Of a stretch of DNA of 35,529 nucleotides, positions 25,091 through 33,761 are shown in pieces (position 1 is the first letter of the stretch; each line of letters opens with the position of its first letter). A model generated the notes under the pieces. That model made no database searches, was not told the DNA's origin, and was given only the letters and a program-made list of their open reading frames with translations. The position numbers were made by a program, and so were the translations under genes. The stretch is from an uncultured beta proteobacterium (GTDB lineage Bacteria > Pseudomonadota > Gammaproteobacteria > Burkholderiales > Burkholderiaceae_C). The stretch spans positions 1 to 35,529 of the forward strand of contig CAIVHU010000094.1 of assembly GCA_903905735.1 (NCBI GenBank), read 5' to 3'.

Positions 25091-26947
25091 ATGTGGCATG
25101 ACAACGAAACAACAGTCGACTACCTAAATTTTGGGGTGGTCGCAGACGCTTGCGCAAACCTGCTTCAGCAAGCCGATGGTGCCCCCATCTCCATCGGCGT
25201 CTCCGGCGGCTGGGGCGTTGGAAAGTCCTCGCTTGTAAGGATGATTGCGCAGAGACTGGGTTCTGCCTCTGTGCCTGCAGACAACACTTACGTGGTTGTA
25301 ACTTTTAATCCTTGGCTGTACCAAGATTTTGAAGGTGCCCGCAGCGCCTTGCTGCAACTGGTAGGCGATGAAGTACTGCGGCGCGCCGCATCGGATGAGG
25401 GACTCTCAAAGAAGGCCAAACGCCTGTTGCAACGCATCAATTTGCTTCGACTGGTGCAGATGGGTGGTGAAGTGGCAGCCACCATTGCTACGGGAGTTCC
25501 TGTCGGTGTCATCGGTCGGGCGCTCTTTGCAGTTGGTAGCATCTTTGGACCTGAAGTCGAGGCCGAAGGCGGTGATGAGGATGATACAAAGGCTGAAAAA
25601 TCCAAGAACAACACTGCGTTGCTCAAGGCAGCCGAGCCGGTCTCGTTACCCAGCGAGATTCAAGCATTTCGGGACGCACTTGAGGAGCTTCTGCGCGAAC
25701 TGAAAATAACATTGGTCGTTTTTGTTGATGACCTCGACCGATGCTTACCCAAGACAGCCATATCGACGCTGGAGTCGATTCGACTTCTATTGTTTCTCAA
25801 GCGAAGTGCTTTCGTGATTGCTGCAGACAACGAATTCATTCGCGGTGCCGTACGGGTTCACTTTGAGGGGACAGGCATCACCAGCGACATTGCCACCAAC
25901 TATTTTGACAAGCTGATTCAGGTTCCTTTGCACGTTCCTCGGCTAGGTGTAAATGAGGCAAAGGGTTACCTGGCACTTTTGCTGCTCGAGCGAGCCAAAA
26001 AGGATGGGGAATTCGACAGTGACAGGTTTGAACGAGCGTTGGCCGCCGTTCCGGAGCGCTTAAGGACCAGCTGGCGTGGTGACGCCATCACAACGGAGTT
26101 CCTGCATAGTCTTGTTAACGTAGGTGATGCTCGAATGGTCGGGCTGATGGACTTGGCCGAAGGCTTGGCTCCGCTGCTGACCCAATCCAGTGCGGTCAAT
26201 GCAAACCCGCGCTTGATGAAGCGATTTCTCAACACGGTTTACCTCCGGGCAGCGCTGGCCAAACCACAGGGCATTGAACTGGATGTTCGCGCGCTGGCTA
26301 AGTGGCACTTGGTGGAGCGGTGCGATGAAACCCTGGCCAATGCTTTGGCCGCATTGGTCACATCGGCATTGGACGGCCGCGTAGAGGTGCTACGCACAGC
26401 AGAGGCTGCTGCTCTGGCGGGAACGGCTCTGCCTGAACCTTTTAAGGATGATTTCACAACCCGGGAATGGCTGCAACTTCATCCTGCGCTTGGAGAAACT
26501 GACCTGCGGCCGCTACTTCACCTGAGTCGAGATACTGCGACACGCGATTTTGGCGCTGATGATTTAACGCCGGTGGGAAGGGCCCTCCGTGACGCCCTAG
26601 TTGCAGCCACCAGTGCAAATGCACCACTCACGCAAGCAATTCGCGACGCCGGGTCTACGCAGACCAAATTGGCCATGGGTAGAGCCTGGCAGATTAAGGC
26701 TCCAAAACGCACCTGGAAGCGCGGGGAAGACATTGTCATCTTGGTCGAACCCTGTAAGGTATTCGCCGATTTGTCCGCGGACGCAGCGAAGTTGTTGTCA
26801 CAGGCGCCGCATGGCGAAATCGGGCCGGGAATTATCCCGACGCTTAAAGAACAAACTTGGAGTCAGTCCGTGCTTGATACCTGGGAAAAATCTCCAGATG
26901 TGATAGCTACTGTCAAGAATGCAATCAACGCTGGGAAGGCCCGCTAA
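25091..26947 (+). CDS. qatA: Qat system KAP-family P-loop ATPase QatA
   Basis: This 618-aa protein has an N-terminal KAP NTPase domain: Walker A GGWGVGKS at 39-46 and Walker B VVFVDDLDR at 209-217. Between them is a hydrophobic stretch (about 125-153), the position at which KAP ATPases carry their membrane insertion. The remaining C-terminal part is helical and specific to QatA. Qat (KAP ATPase, QatB, QueC-like, TatD-like) is a reported anti-phage system of unsettled mechanism. The ribosome-binding site is GGGAGGA. The stop overlaps qatB's ATG by one base (TAATG). Confidence 0.9.
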   Translation: MWHDNETTVDYLNFGVVADACANLLQQADGAPISIGVSGGWGVGKSSLVRMIAQRLGSASVPADNTYVVVTFNPWLYQDFEGARSALLQLVGDEVLRRAASDEGLSKKAKRLLQRINLLRLVQMGGEVAATIATGVPVGVIGRALFAVGSIFGPEVEAEGGDEDDTKAEKSKNNTALLKAAEPVSLPSEIQAFRDALEELLRELKITLVVFVDDLDRCLPKTAISTLESIRLLLFLKRSAFVIAADNEFIRGAVRVHFEGTGITSDIATNYFDKLIQVPLHVPRLGVNEAKGYLALLLLERAKKDGEFDSDRFERALAAVPERLRTSWRGDAITTEFLHSLVNVGDARMVGLMDLAEGLAPLLTQSSAVNANPRLMKRFLNTVYLRAALAKPQGIELDVRALAKWHLVERCDETLANALAALVTSALDGRVEVLRTAEAAALAGTALPEPFKDDFTTREWLQLHPALGETDLRPLLHLSRDTATRDFGADDLTPVGRALRDALVAATSANAPLTQAIRDAGSTQTKLAMGRAWQIKAPKRTWKRGEDIVILVEPCKVFADLSADAAKLLSQAPHGEIGPGIIPTLKEQTWSQSVLDTWEKSPDVIATVKNAINAGKAR

Positions 26948-27810
26948 TGGGAACATCCACATCTAGCAAGGGCGGCAAAACCGGGTCACCCTTCGACCCT
27001 GAATGGCTTGCAGGCGATGGTGGGGACGGCGACGTGCCCAATGCGCCGGACGCTCCTGAGGGGGGTTCGAACCCAAATCAGGACACCGAGGCGGACTCAG
27101 AAGGCGCCGATTCTGAGTCTTCTGGAGGGGCCCCCCCGGTCGACAGTGGAGCCGTCGCACCGAACCGGAGGTATGCGGAAGCACGAACCAAGATGTCAGC
27201 TTTCCTCGCAGGTGGAGGACGCGACTCGCTGCGTTCCGCCGCCAAGAGCATGGTCAATAAAGGCATGGGAGGACCTCGGCAAGCGGCATCCACGATGCGC
27301 CGTACCGCGCAGGGGGTGGGGCAGCTAGGTCAATTCCTCGCGTCCGCTCGTGACCGGACTGACCAGAAGGTTGTGGATTGGGTTGAACGAGTGCGTCAGG
27401 CGAATCTGTCAGCATGCGACCTTGTCTTGGAGCTTGTGAAGGAGGTAATCCCTGAAACCGGCAGTGTTGACGATGAGTCCCTCCGTAACGCAGCAGCCGA
27501 AGCGTTGGGAATGCTTTATGAGTTAGAGCCGGACGTGGACATTCTTGCGCTTACCGACCAGCAAATCGCAAACGTGATGGCTTTCACTATTGCAAACGAA
27601 GTTTGCAACCGGATGGACCTGCAGCTTGGTCAGACCTACGAACGACTCAAGTTCGACCCCCAGCAAGTGCAACTGTACCGGCAGGATATCAAGGAGTACG
27701 TAACCGCCGAGGTTGCCGTTGTGATGGGCCGGCTCACACCCAACAATTTGAACCCTCAGCAGCTCGCGCGCGAGGTATTGGCGTCCTCTTTACAGGTATT
27801 CGCTCAATGA
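26947..27810 (+). CDS. qatB: Qat system protein QatB
   Basis: This 287-aa protein has an N-terminal 75 residues that are low-complexity, acidic and rich in Gly, Ser and Pro, probably disordered. A positively charged Gly/Ala/Arg stretch follows (about 90-120), and then a helical domain (125-287) without recognised motifs. Identity as QatB rests on its place between the KAP ATPase and the QueC-like gene; the family has no known activity. It is coupled at both ends: TAATG with qatA, and an overlap of its TGA stop with the first ATG of qatC. Confidence 0.82.
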   Translation: MGTSTSSKGGKTGSPFDPEWLAGDGGDGDVPNAPDAPEGGSNPNQDTEADSEGADSESSGGAPPVDSGAVAPNRRYAEARTKMSAFLAGGGRDSLRSAAKSMVNKGMGGPRQAASTMRRTAQGVGQLGQFLASARDRTDQKVVDWVERVRQANLSACDLVLELVKEVIPETGSVDDESLRNAAAEALGMLYELEPDVDILALTDQQIANVMAFTIANEVCNRMDLQLGQTYERLKFDPQQVQLYRQDIKEYVTAEVAVVMGRLTPNNLNPQQLAREVLASSLQVFAQ

Positions 27811-29072
27811 TGAAAATTATTTGCACAACAGTTGACCATCTTCCCGCGAAACTCGCTGACGGAGAGCGCGCTTTCACTCTATTCAAAAGTGCAAGGCGGG
27901 AAGGCGTCGGGACCATAGCCAAAAGCTGGAGGGGCTCTCTCAAGCGGAAAGGGTTTGCGCCCAGTCCACAGGCATGGGACTTCGTGCAGTTTTGTCTTTC
28001 CGTGTGTGCTGCAGATTTGGCTTGTCTTCGGGGCTCCAGCGCAGATGGGTGGACCCGTACGATAGAGCTCACTGTTGGGCTACACGAGCCTCTGCGGTGG
28101 GTGCCCTGGAAGCAGCACGCCGAGGATATGCTGAAAGTTTTGACAGGGGACTACTGGACGCTTCACTTCATAGAGGGCGGTGCACCGCCGCCCGATGGCA
28201 GACTTGCAGCGGTCGACCGGGATTGTGTGTCGTTGCTTTCCGGCGGGCTGGATAGCCTCATTGGCGGCATTGACCTTGTTGAGCAAGGGCGTCGCCCTAT
28301 GTTTGTGTCCCAGCTTGCGCATGAGGACTCTCAGCGCCAGCGCGGTTATGCTGCAATGTTGGGAGGCGGTGCCACGCATCAGCAGTGGAGTCATGGCATT
28401 AGCTTTAGTGGTGCACGCGAGCCTTCGACCCGCGGACGTTCGCTGGCTTTCTATGGCTTTGCGGTCCTCGCGGCCTCTCGAGTTGCAGCGTCACCAGTGC
28501 AAATATTCGTTCCGGAGAATGGCTTCATCTGCATAAACCCACCGTTGGTTCCGGGCAGAGTAGCCAGCCTCAGCACGCGGACAACTCACCCCCTCTTTAT
28601 CGGAATGCTTCAAGAGCTGTTAAGCGGCCTTGGTATTCCGGTGCAGCTTGAGTTACCCTACAAATTCAAGACGAAGGGGCAGATGCTTACCGAATGTCTC
28701 AATCAGGACTTGCTAAGAGCTTGGGCCTCAGACTCGACAAGTTGCGGTAGATTCCGAACATATAACCGAGTGCACTGCGGCCGCTGTGTGCCCTGCATGA
28801 TTCGCAAGAGCGCATTCCGTGCTTGGGGTCCTGCAGCGGATTCAACCAAGTACGTGCATCCCTCCCTATCTGGGTCGGATAAGGCAAGTGGCCCCGATGA
28901 CCCCATGGCGGCGGCGTTAGCTGTGTTGTCGGTTCAAGCTCATGGGCTGGACCGGTTTCTCGGCGCGACATTGGCCTTTGCTACCCCTGCCGAACGTCAG
29001 TCCTACAGAGCAGTTCTTGCACGAGGCATTGCGGAGCTTGACGCACTACTTCGAGCGGATGGCTTGCTGTGA
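27807..29072 (+). CDS. qatC: Qat system QueC-like PP-loop protein QatC
   Basis: This is 421 aa from the ATG overlapping the qatB stop; a second ATG follows directly. The longer open frame lies inside qatB. The PP-loop SGGLDS at residues 145-150 and four cysteines near the C-terminus (313, 324, 327, 330: Cys-x10-Cys-GR-Cys-VP-Cys) match the ATP-pyrophosphatase and zinc sites of QueC, the preQ0 synthase. The N-terminal 140 residues are an addition not found in QueC. By analogy it may make a 7-deazaguanine-type or nitrile/amide modification on another Qat protein; this is inferred. Confidence 0.92.
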   Translation: MMKIICTTVDHLPAKLADGERAFTLFKSARREGVGTIAKSWRGSLKRKGFAPSPQAWDFVQFCLSVCAADLACLRGSSADGWTRTIELTVGLHEPLRWVPWKQHAEDMLKVLTGDYWTLHFIEGGAPPPDGRLAAVDRDCVSLLSGGLDSLIGGIDLVEQGRRPMFVSQLAHEDSQRQRGYAAMLGGGATHQQWSHGISFSGAREPSTRGRSLAFYGFAVLAASRVAASPVQIFVPENGFICINPPLVPGRVASLSTRTTHPLFIGMLQELLSGLGIPVQLELPYKFKTKGQMLTECLNQDLLRAWASDSTSCGRFRTYNRVHCGRCVPCMIRKSAFRAWGPAADSTKYVHPSLSGSDKASGPDDPMAAALAVLSVQAHGLDRFLGATLAFATPAERQSYRAVLARGIAELDALLRADGLL

Positions 29073-29839
29073 TGGACTTTCACTGCCACCTTGACCTGTA
29101 CCCGAACGCCCGGGAGGTCTACAAGGAGGCCTGCCGCCGGAATAGTTTCACCTGGCTCGTTACGACAAGCCCTAAAGCCTTTGCGGCCTCCTCACGCGCG
29201 TTAGTGCCATCTTCGAATGTTCTGATTACTCCAGGGCTGCACCCTGAGATAGTGCACGAGAGAGCCCAAGAGCTGGACCTTCTGTTGGAGCAAATAACGA
29301 CCGTGCCTGCAATAGGTGAGGTGGGACTTGACGGTTCATCAAGATTTCAAGCTACCTACGACGTTCAACGAAGGATTTTTAGCGCGGTCGTTGCGCGATG
29401 TGAGTGCTTAGGCGGTCGAGTGCTCAGCATACATTCGCGCCAGGCGGTCAAAGATGTGCTTGCCGAACTGAACCTGCATCCTCAGTTTGGAACTGCTGTA
29501 CTACATTGGTTTACTGGGACCTCGTCCGAGCTAAAGGCCGCTGAGGCACAAGGCTGTTGGTTCAGTGTTGGCCCGGCAATGTTTAACTCAAATAGTGGAC
29601 GTGCCTTGGCAGCAAAGTTGCCAAGGGAAAGAGTCGTGCCAGAGAGCGATGGACCTTTCGCAAAATTGGAGGGTCAGCCCGTGATGCCGTGGAGCATGGA
29701 CGTGACGGCTGCGTTACTCGCTGACGCCTGGGGAGTAACTTCAGATTCGGCAATGAACATCTTGGAGCAAAATTCAATTCGTCTTTTGAAGCTAATTCAG
29801 GCCCCTCAACTGGTCAAACATGGCCCCGGCGCCCCATAG
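29069..29839 (+). CDS. qatD: Qat system TatD-like nuclease QatD
   Basis: This is 256 aa from a GTG overlapping the qatC stop (GTGA); an ATG one codon later is equally possible. The TatD metal-dependent hydrolase motifs are all present: HCH at residues 5-7, Glu84 in AIGEVGLDG, His122 in SIHSRQA, His146 in VLHWFTG and Asp194 in PESDGPF. A metal-dependent DNase activity is therefore expected. It is slightly shorter than housekeeping TatD (about 260). It is the last gene of the tightly coupled qatABCD set; the next genes run in the opposite direction. Confidence 0.92.
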   Translation: MMDFHCHLDLYPNAREVYKEACRRNSFTWLVTTSPKAFAASSRALVPSSNVLITPGLHPEIVHERAQELDLLLEQITTVPAIGEVGLDGSSRFQATYDVQRRIFSAVVARCECLGGRVLSIHSRQAVKDVLAELNLHPQFGTAVLHWFTGTSSELKAAEAQGCWFSVGPAMFNSNSGRALAAKLPRERVVPESDGPFAKLEGQPVMPWSMDVTAALLADAWGVTSDSAMNILEQNSIRLLKLIQAPQLVKHGPGAP

Positions 29840-29945
29840 AATGAGGCCGAGGTCACAGACCCGTGCCAATCTGGTCCCAATTGTGAACAAAGCAATGCCA
29901 TTTCATTGTCGCGGGTTGGCCACGGAACACAGAAAACGCCCCAAG

Positions 29946-30004
29946 GTATCAAGCTTTCTCACGAGTTTTGAGAAGTATCAAATCTCATGATACTTTGTGA
30001 TACT
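29946..30004. repeat. Cluster of TATCA/TGATA elements
   Basis: GTATCA at 29946-29951, AGTATCA at 29974-29980, and TGATACT at 29988-29994 and again at 29998-30004. The middle pair is an inverted repeat with 7-bp arms, and the last two are direct repeats 10 bases apart. They lie between two convergent operons in a 329-base stretch (29840-30168) that otherwise holds no supported gene. Possible roles are protein binding, an element end, or termination. Confidence 0.5.
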
Positions 30005-30168
30005 TGAAGCAGTTCCGGAACAAATCGGCACAAAAACGAGGAGCCTCGCGGATGCCCAATTGCTGTCAACTCTGCAGTTGGGTCTGCGGCAGTGGCTTTT
30101 TGGTGTCACAACAAGTAGCCGGCCGCGTGGCCCAGCCCGCAATTCGCGGCTCTTGCATACTTTGCAGC

Positions 30169-30315
30169 TCACTTACCCCCTGTTTTGGTAACAATCGCCA
30201 CAGCCGCGAATAGCATGGTAGCCAATCCCAAGGCACCGGCGACGACGGCAACAACGCTTCGCGAACGTTCTTCATCGCGGAGCATTGCTGTGACAAATTT
30301 GGCCACCATGTTCAT
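30169..30315 (-). CDS. 48-aa single-TM protein, last of a four-gene operon
   Basis: A short frame starts at the ATG at 30315, which overlaps the stop of the previous gene by four bases (ATGA), and ends at TGA (30169-30171). The charged N-terminal 20 residues (MLRDEERSRS) precede one strongly hydrophobic segment (VVAVVAGALGLATMLFAAVA) and a basic tail. It reads as a small inner-membrane protein. The coupling and the clean amphipathic-TM layout make it likely real. Function unknown; small TM proteins at operon ends sometimes act as effectors. Confidence 0.6.
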   Translation of the reverse strand: MNMVAKFVTAMLRDEERSRSVVAVVAGALGLATMLFAAVAIVTKTGGK

Positions 30316-30716
30316 TCGGGTTCCACATTTGATAACAATTTCTTGGCTAGCAGCAGCGCGGTGCCGTGGTACGCAAACCTCTCGAGCGCGTCAAGCGGGC
30401 GCTCATACTTGAGCCGCAGGTAGCGTTGAATGTCCTCGTCTGCGAGGGCGGAGGGGTCCAGAACTCTGATGGCTTGGACAGCAGCATCAATTTGAGTCAA
30501 AGGCGAATTATCAGGACGCTCGGCGTCCGCGATGCAGGCGCGGGCCTGCCGAATTTGGTCGGCGGTGGGTGCAACGGTTCGCGCTCTGAACGGCCCAAAA
30601 CCGCGCTCCAGCGGGACGCCCCTGTCCAGCCAGCATGCAATGGCCCGGAATGGCCAAGCGCGATGCAGCCAAAGCGTAAGGCGAAGGCGAGTCTCCGGCC
30701 AATCAATCACGGGCAC
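30312..30716 (-). CDS. Hypothetical protein of the HAD operon
   Basis: This 134-aa protein starts with a Trp/Arg-rich part (MPVIDWPETRLRLTLWLHRA) and continues with Ala-rich helices (ADQIRQARACIADAERPD). No signal peptide or firm membrane segment is seen. It is not recognised. The start overlaps the HAD gene by ten bases and the stop overlaps the next small gene, so it belongs to one transcript with both. Several other frames are open here, but the overlaps favour this one. Confidence 0.6.
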   Translation of the reverse strand: MPVIDWPETRLRLTLWLHRAWPFRAIACWLDRGVPLERGFGPFRARTVAPTADQIRQARACIADAERPDNSPLTQIDAAVQAIRVLDPSALADEDIQRYLRLKYERPLDALERFAYHGTALLLAKKLLSNVEPE

Positions 30717-31210
30717 ATCTCCTTGAGCTTTCGTTGAAATTCCGCTTGCACATCGGGGTCGCTAATCCCCTCGTACATGTGTGTATGCACATGCCGGTGC
30801 GCATGCTCCCGGGGCCACCCCTCTTCGTTGTCGTCAAGTGCCAACCATTCACGCGGCCGTCGGCGAAGCACATCTTCAAACACCTGTTGCCCGCGCGGCA
30901 GATACAAGAAATCATCATCACGCATGTGTCTCGAGTGAAACGTCGCGCCTATCACCCGTGCTTGCAACGCGGGTGGCAGGCGTTTCGTTGTCGCAGAGCA
31001 TCCATATCGCAGCACCCATGACGTAGACAAGACAATTTGTACCTGTGGGTATGGTTCGAGCATCTGCTCAAGCAAACCTACATGCTGAAAAAGCGAATAC
31101 CGTTCCGGTGCCACAAGATACGCGCCTCTGCGTGGGTGCCACAGGCAATTTTCGTGATGGAGGACGCCGTCTATGTCCAAATAGAGGACGAACTGCCCGG
31201 TGCCTTTCAT
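30707..31210 (-). CDS. HAD-like phosphatase domain protein (SAK type)
   Basis: This 167-aa protein has the haloacid dehalogenase signature LYLDIDGVLHH, with Asp12 as nucleophile and Asp14 as general acid/base. STSWV (motif II, near 62-66) and WLALDDNEEGW (metal-binding acidic pair, near 120-130) follow. This short form matches the HAD domain grouped with Swiss-Army-Knife RNA-repair proteins, which remove phosphates from nucleic-acid ends or nucleotides. The full catalytic set looks intact. Its ATG overlaps the stop of the gene before it (ATGA). Substrate unknown. Confidence 0.82.
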   Translation of the reverse strand: MKGTGQFVLYLDIDGVLHHENCLWHPRRGAYLVAPERYSLFQHVGLLEQMLEPYPQVQIVLSTSWVLRYGCSATTKRLPPALQARVIGATFHSRHMRDDDFLYLPRGQQVFEDVLRRRPREWLALDDNEEGWPREHAHRHVHTHMYEGISDPDVQAEFQRKLKEMCP

Positions 31211-31578
31211 CTCGGCACCATCATTGCCAACAATTCATTCGTCACATCGACCGCCTCCGCTACCTTGTTTATCGCAAGCCAGCGCCGCCACACATATTGG
31301 CCGTCAGACGTCAGCCCTGGTCGGCCACGCAGTCCATAGACCCGCCCACTGTCAGTCACGCCTCGCCAGGTAGCGGGGTCAAACTCACGGATGGCACTGC
31401 TGGCGCGCCCCTCGCAGTCCGTGACGTTGTAGCCAGCAAAGTGCCGTGTTCGGCCCGGGTTACCCGGCAACTGCAGCTCGAAAACGGCCCAGTCGGTCAA
31501 GACCAACTCTGGCCGCTCCGCCACCGAGGCGCAGGTCCAGACGCCGCCAGTAATGATGTTTTCAAAAGTAGTGTCCAT
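31207..31578 (-). CDS. Hypothetical protein, first gene of the HAD operon
   Basis: The product is 123 aa from the ATG at 31578; an open extension to 31656 reads into the promoter region and is less likely. The protein is soluble and Trp-rich, probably beta-structured in the middle (ELVLTDWAVFELQLPG) with a C-terminal helix (INKVAEAVDVTNELLAMMV). No family is recognised with certainty. It is the promoter-proximal gene of four overlapping genes and is divergent from a LexA-like regulator, which may control it. Confidence 0.65.
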   Translation of the reverse strand: MDTTFENIITGGVWTCASVAERPELVLTDWAVFELQLPGNPGRTRHFAGYNVTDCEGRASSAIREFDPATWRGVTDSGRVYGLRGRPGLTSDGQYVWRRWLAINKVAEAVDVTNELLAMMVPR

Positions 31579-31752
31579 GCACCACTGTAGCAAAATACTG
31601 ATTAAACGTCCAGTAGTTTTGATTAACCTCAACTGCGCGGAAAACACCGCAGCCAAAGGTTGTGACTAACAGCATCTCATCGTCAGGCGGGTAGTCAAAG
31701 AACATGTTTTCCAGCCATCGGCGCGTCGTTCAGATGGCGTTATGCTGTTGGG

Positions 31753-32277
31753 ATGTCTCGCCCCTCTCGCACTGAAGACGCCAAAACCGAACTCAGCAAG
31801 TATTACGCAGAGCACGGCGTAATGCCGACCATCGAAGTGTTTGCCAAAGCGATGGGCTACCGCTCCACATCGTCTGCCCACAACGCGTTAACAGGCCTCG
31901 TGCAATCCGGCTACCTTGTCCGGGAGGAGCGGGGAGGGCGACTGATGCCTGGCCCTCTTTTCGCCAGACCGACCAATCTCCAAGCCATACCCGCTCCCGC
32001 CGCCCAAATTCCTCCCGAAATCCTGAAAAGTTTGCCCGCCGGCGTCGAACTCACTGTCTTGGAGGTGCCGGTCACCAGTCTCCGGGAGCACGCTATTTGT
32101 GTCGGAGATATGCTGGTGCTGGTACCGCTTGAAAGAACAGACCTGAGTGACCAAATTCTTCAGAGGCGTGGCATATCCCTTGCGCTGAGCATTGAGCGCA
32201 AACCTGGCTGGCGAGCCATGGGGCTTCTGGTCGCGCAGTTTCGACGATACGGGCGTCCTTCAGCTGAGCGGCACTGA
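31753..32277 (+). CDS. LexA-like regulator with degenerate S24 domain
   Basis: The product is 174 aa. Residues 10-70 are a LexA-type winged HTH (YYAEHGVMPTIEVFAKAMG, then a recognition helix in STSSAHNALTGLVQSGY). It aligns well with the LexA-like protein at 34,628. The C-terminal part keeps the fold pattern (VPVTSLREHAICVGDMLVLV). A serine (109) sits at the catalytic position, but no lysine corresponds to the partner of the dyad, and no Ala-Gly cleavage site is visible between the domains. It therefore seems unable to self-cleave. It is divergent from the HAD operon, whose repressor it may be. Confidence 0.75.
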   Translation: MSRPSRTEDAKTELSKYYAEHGVMPTIEVFAKAMGYRSTSSAHNALTGLVQSGYLVREERGGRLMPGPLFARPTNLQAIPAPAAQIPPEILKSLPAGVELTVLEVPVTSLREHAICVGDMLVLVPLERTDLSDQILQRRGISLALSIERKPGWRAMGLLVAQFRRYGRPSAERH

Positions 32278-32458
32278 GCATTCATTGGAACTGCACTACT
32301 CATCCAGCGTATCAGTGCATTGGTTCTAAGCTGTCGTTGTCCAAAGGCACTGACGTCGAACGGCCCACTGCTTCAGGGGGCCGCCATAAATCGCAAATTA
32401 TTTCGACAGGTTTTTGGCTAATTGCGTCACCGGGAGTCTTGGGGTTGCCAATTGACTA

Positions 32459-32479
32459 CAAAACGCTATAACCGTTTTG
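32459..32479 (+). terminator. Possible terminator hairpin
   Basis: CAAAACG-CTATAAC-CGTTTTG has perfect 7-bp arms and is followed by CATATTTTTC on the plus strand. It lies between the ends of two convergent genes, about 180 bases after the LexA-like gene. Confidence 0.35.
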
Positions 32480-32567
32480 CATATTTTTCAAGCAAGCCCT
32501 CGAGCGGACCGCTATCCGCGCCGTGAGGCACCAACCCTGCACTAAGCAGCTGGCTTCAGCCTCAACG

Positions 32568-33761
32568 TTATTGATACCTTTGAGCCTCTGCCACCCAATT
32601 TCCGTGCGTGTCGTAATTCGGCGACCCCACAAACCCGGCGCACTGCCAAACGTAGTCAAACATTGGCTTCAACGCTCGCCCGGGTTGTTCATCCATGGCG
32701 ACCACCACATCTGGCAACACGATGGTTTTGCGGTCAAAACCACCCGTTGGGCCATCGTTTTCATACATGCTCTGTCGAACGCCCAGGCGAATTTCGTCCG
32801 CGCGTAGCAGCGACAGGAACATTGATACTTCGCCTGTGACGCCAAGGAACGCCATTTCTGCCCTGACATCCGCCAAAAACTTGTTCAGTTGACTCTCATA
32901 CACAGCAGTTGGCAGCACTGCTTGTGCCTGTCCCGCGTTTTTCGACCACACCCTTACGGACTCGAATACTCCGTCCCGAAAGAGTTGGGTGTAGCCGTGT
33001 GTCGGGTCCTGCCCCTGCCCACGAGTGGACAGAAGCCCGTCCATATTGATGAAATTTTGCGCAGCAGTGGTTCCCACCACAGGAAGATGCCGTGTATCCC
33101 CATATTGTGTCGGGCTCAGGCGTACCAGCCCCAGCGCCGATTGCAACGGAACAATATGCACCACCATGAGAGGCCCCGGTGCCAGTTTGCAGGGCAGGTC
33201 TCCGATGAGTATCTTCCCCAGACGTTCAGTCCTAAAGTCTCGGACGCGCTGAGCTTGACCCTCACTGCGAAGGAACAATCCTCGAATCTCGGGAACGCTC
33301 AAGTCACGCTTGCGACCGTTTTCGCGGATGTGGAACTTACGGGTGGGGGTCACGCGATGAGGCCCAGCCCAGCTCTGCGGAATTCGGACGACGACCGCGA
33401 TGCCTGCCTTGCCCCCTGTCTCCACGGCAATGCCACGCACTTGAACCCCTGGAATCCTTGGCTCAACGGAGTTCAGCAGGAAATCCGACAGCCGACGCAC
33501 CTCAACGTCTGCGTCCAGGTCCTGCGGGATGAGCTCCTTGGCCTCGGCGTTGTCACCTTCGTCAATGCCGTAGATAAGGTCGCCACCGGTGGCATTGGCC
33601 ATCGCGGTCACGTCCGCTAGGAATTCCTGCGTGTTTCCAGCGTCCCACCTTGTTGGCAATTCCCTTTTGAATTCAAGATGGGCGCTTTCTTGCGCCCGTT
33701 CTGCCACAAGCTGCTCGAGGTGCGCCTGCGTTGTTTCCAAAAGTTTTGACGGCAATGACAT
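32568..33761 (-). CDS. AlbA_2/Schlafen-domain putative nucleic-acid-binding protein
   Basis: This is 397 aa from the ATG at 33761 (a CAGG stretch stands about eight bases before it); twelve further codons upstream are open. The AlbA_2 core is clear at residues 30-75: SAHLEFKRELP, then ADVTAMANATGGDLIYGIDE, and a later RKFHIRENGRKRDLSVPEIR segment typical of these proteins. The remaining 200 residues form a separate, unrecognised domain. Such proteins are common in defence islands, often as regulators or effectors. It is the second AlbA_2 gene here but is not a close copy of the one at 6,464. Confidence 0.78.
   Translation of the reverse strand: MSLPSKLLETTQAHLEQLVAERAQESAHLEFKRELPTRWDAGNTQEFLADVTAMANATGGDLIYGIDEGDNAEAKELIPQDLDADVEVRRLSDFLLNSVEPRIPGVQVRGIAVETGGKAGIAVVVRIPQSWAGPHRVTPTRKFHIRENGRKRDLSVPEIRGLFLRSEGQAQRVRDFRTERLGKILIGDLPCKLAPGPLMVVHIVPLQSALGLVRLSPTQYGDTRHLPVVGTTAAQNFINMDGLLSTRGQGQDPTHGYTQLFRDGVFESVRVWSKNAGQAQAVLPTAVYESQLNKFLADVRAEMAFLGVTGEVSMFLSLLRADEIRLGVRQSMYENDGPTGGFDRKTIVLPDVVVAMDEQPGRALKPMFDYVWQCAGFVGSPNYDTHGNWVAEAQRYQ

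Noticed and set aside
29840..29989. 49-codon plus-strand frame after qatD
   Set aside because: It has no ribosome-binding site, is Arg/Lys-rich throughout, and runs through the TATCA repeat cluster.
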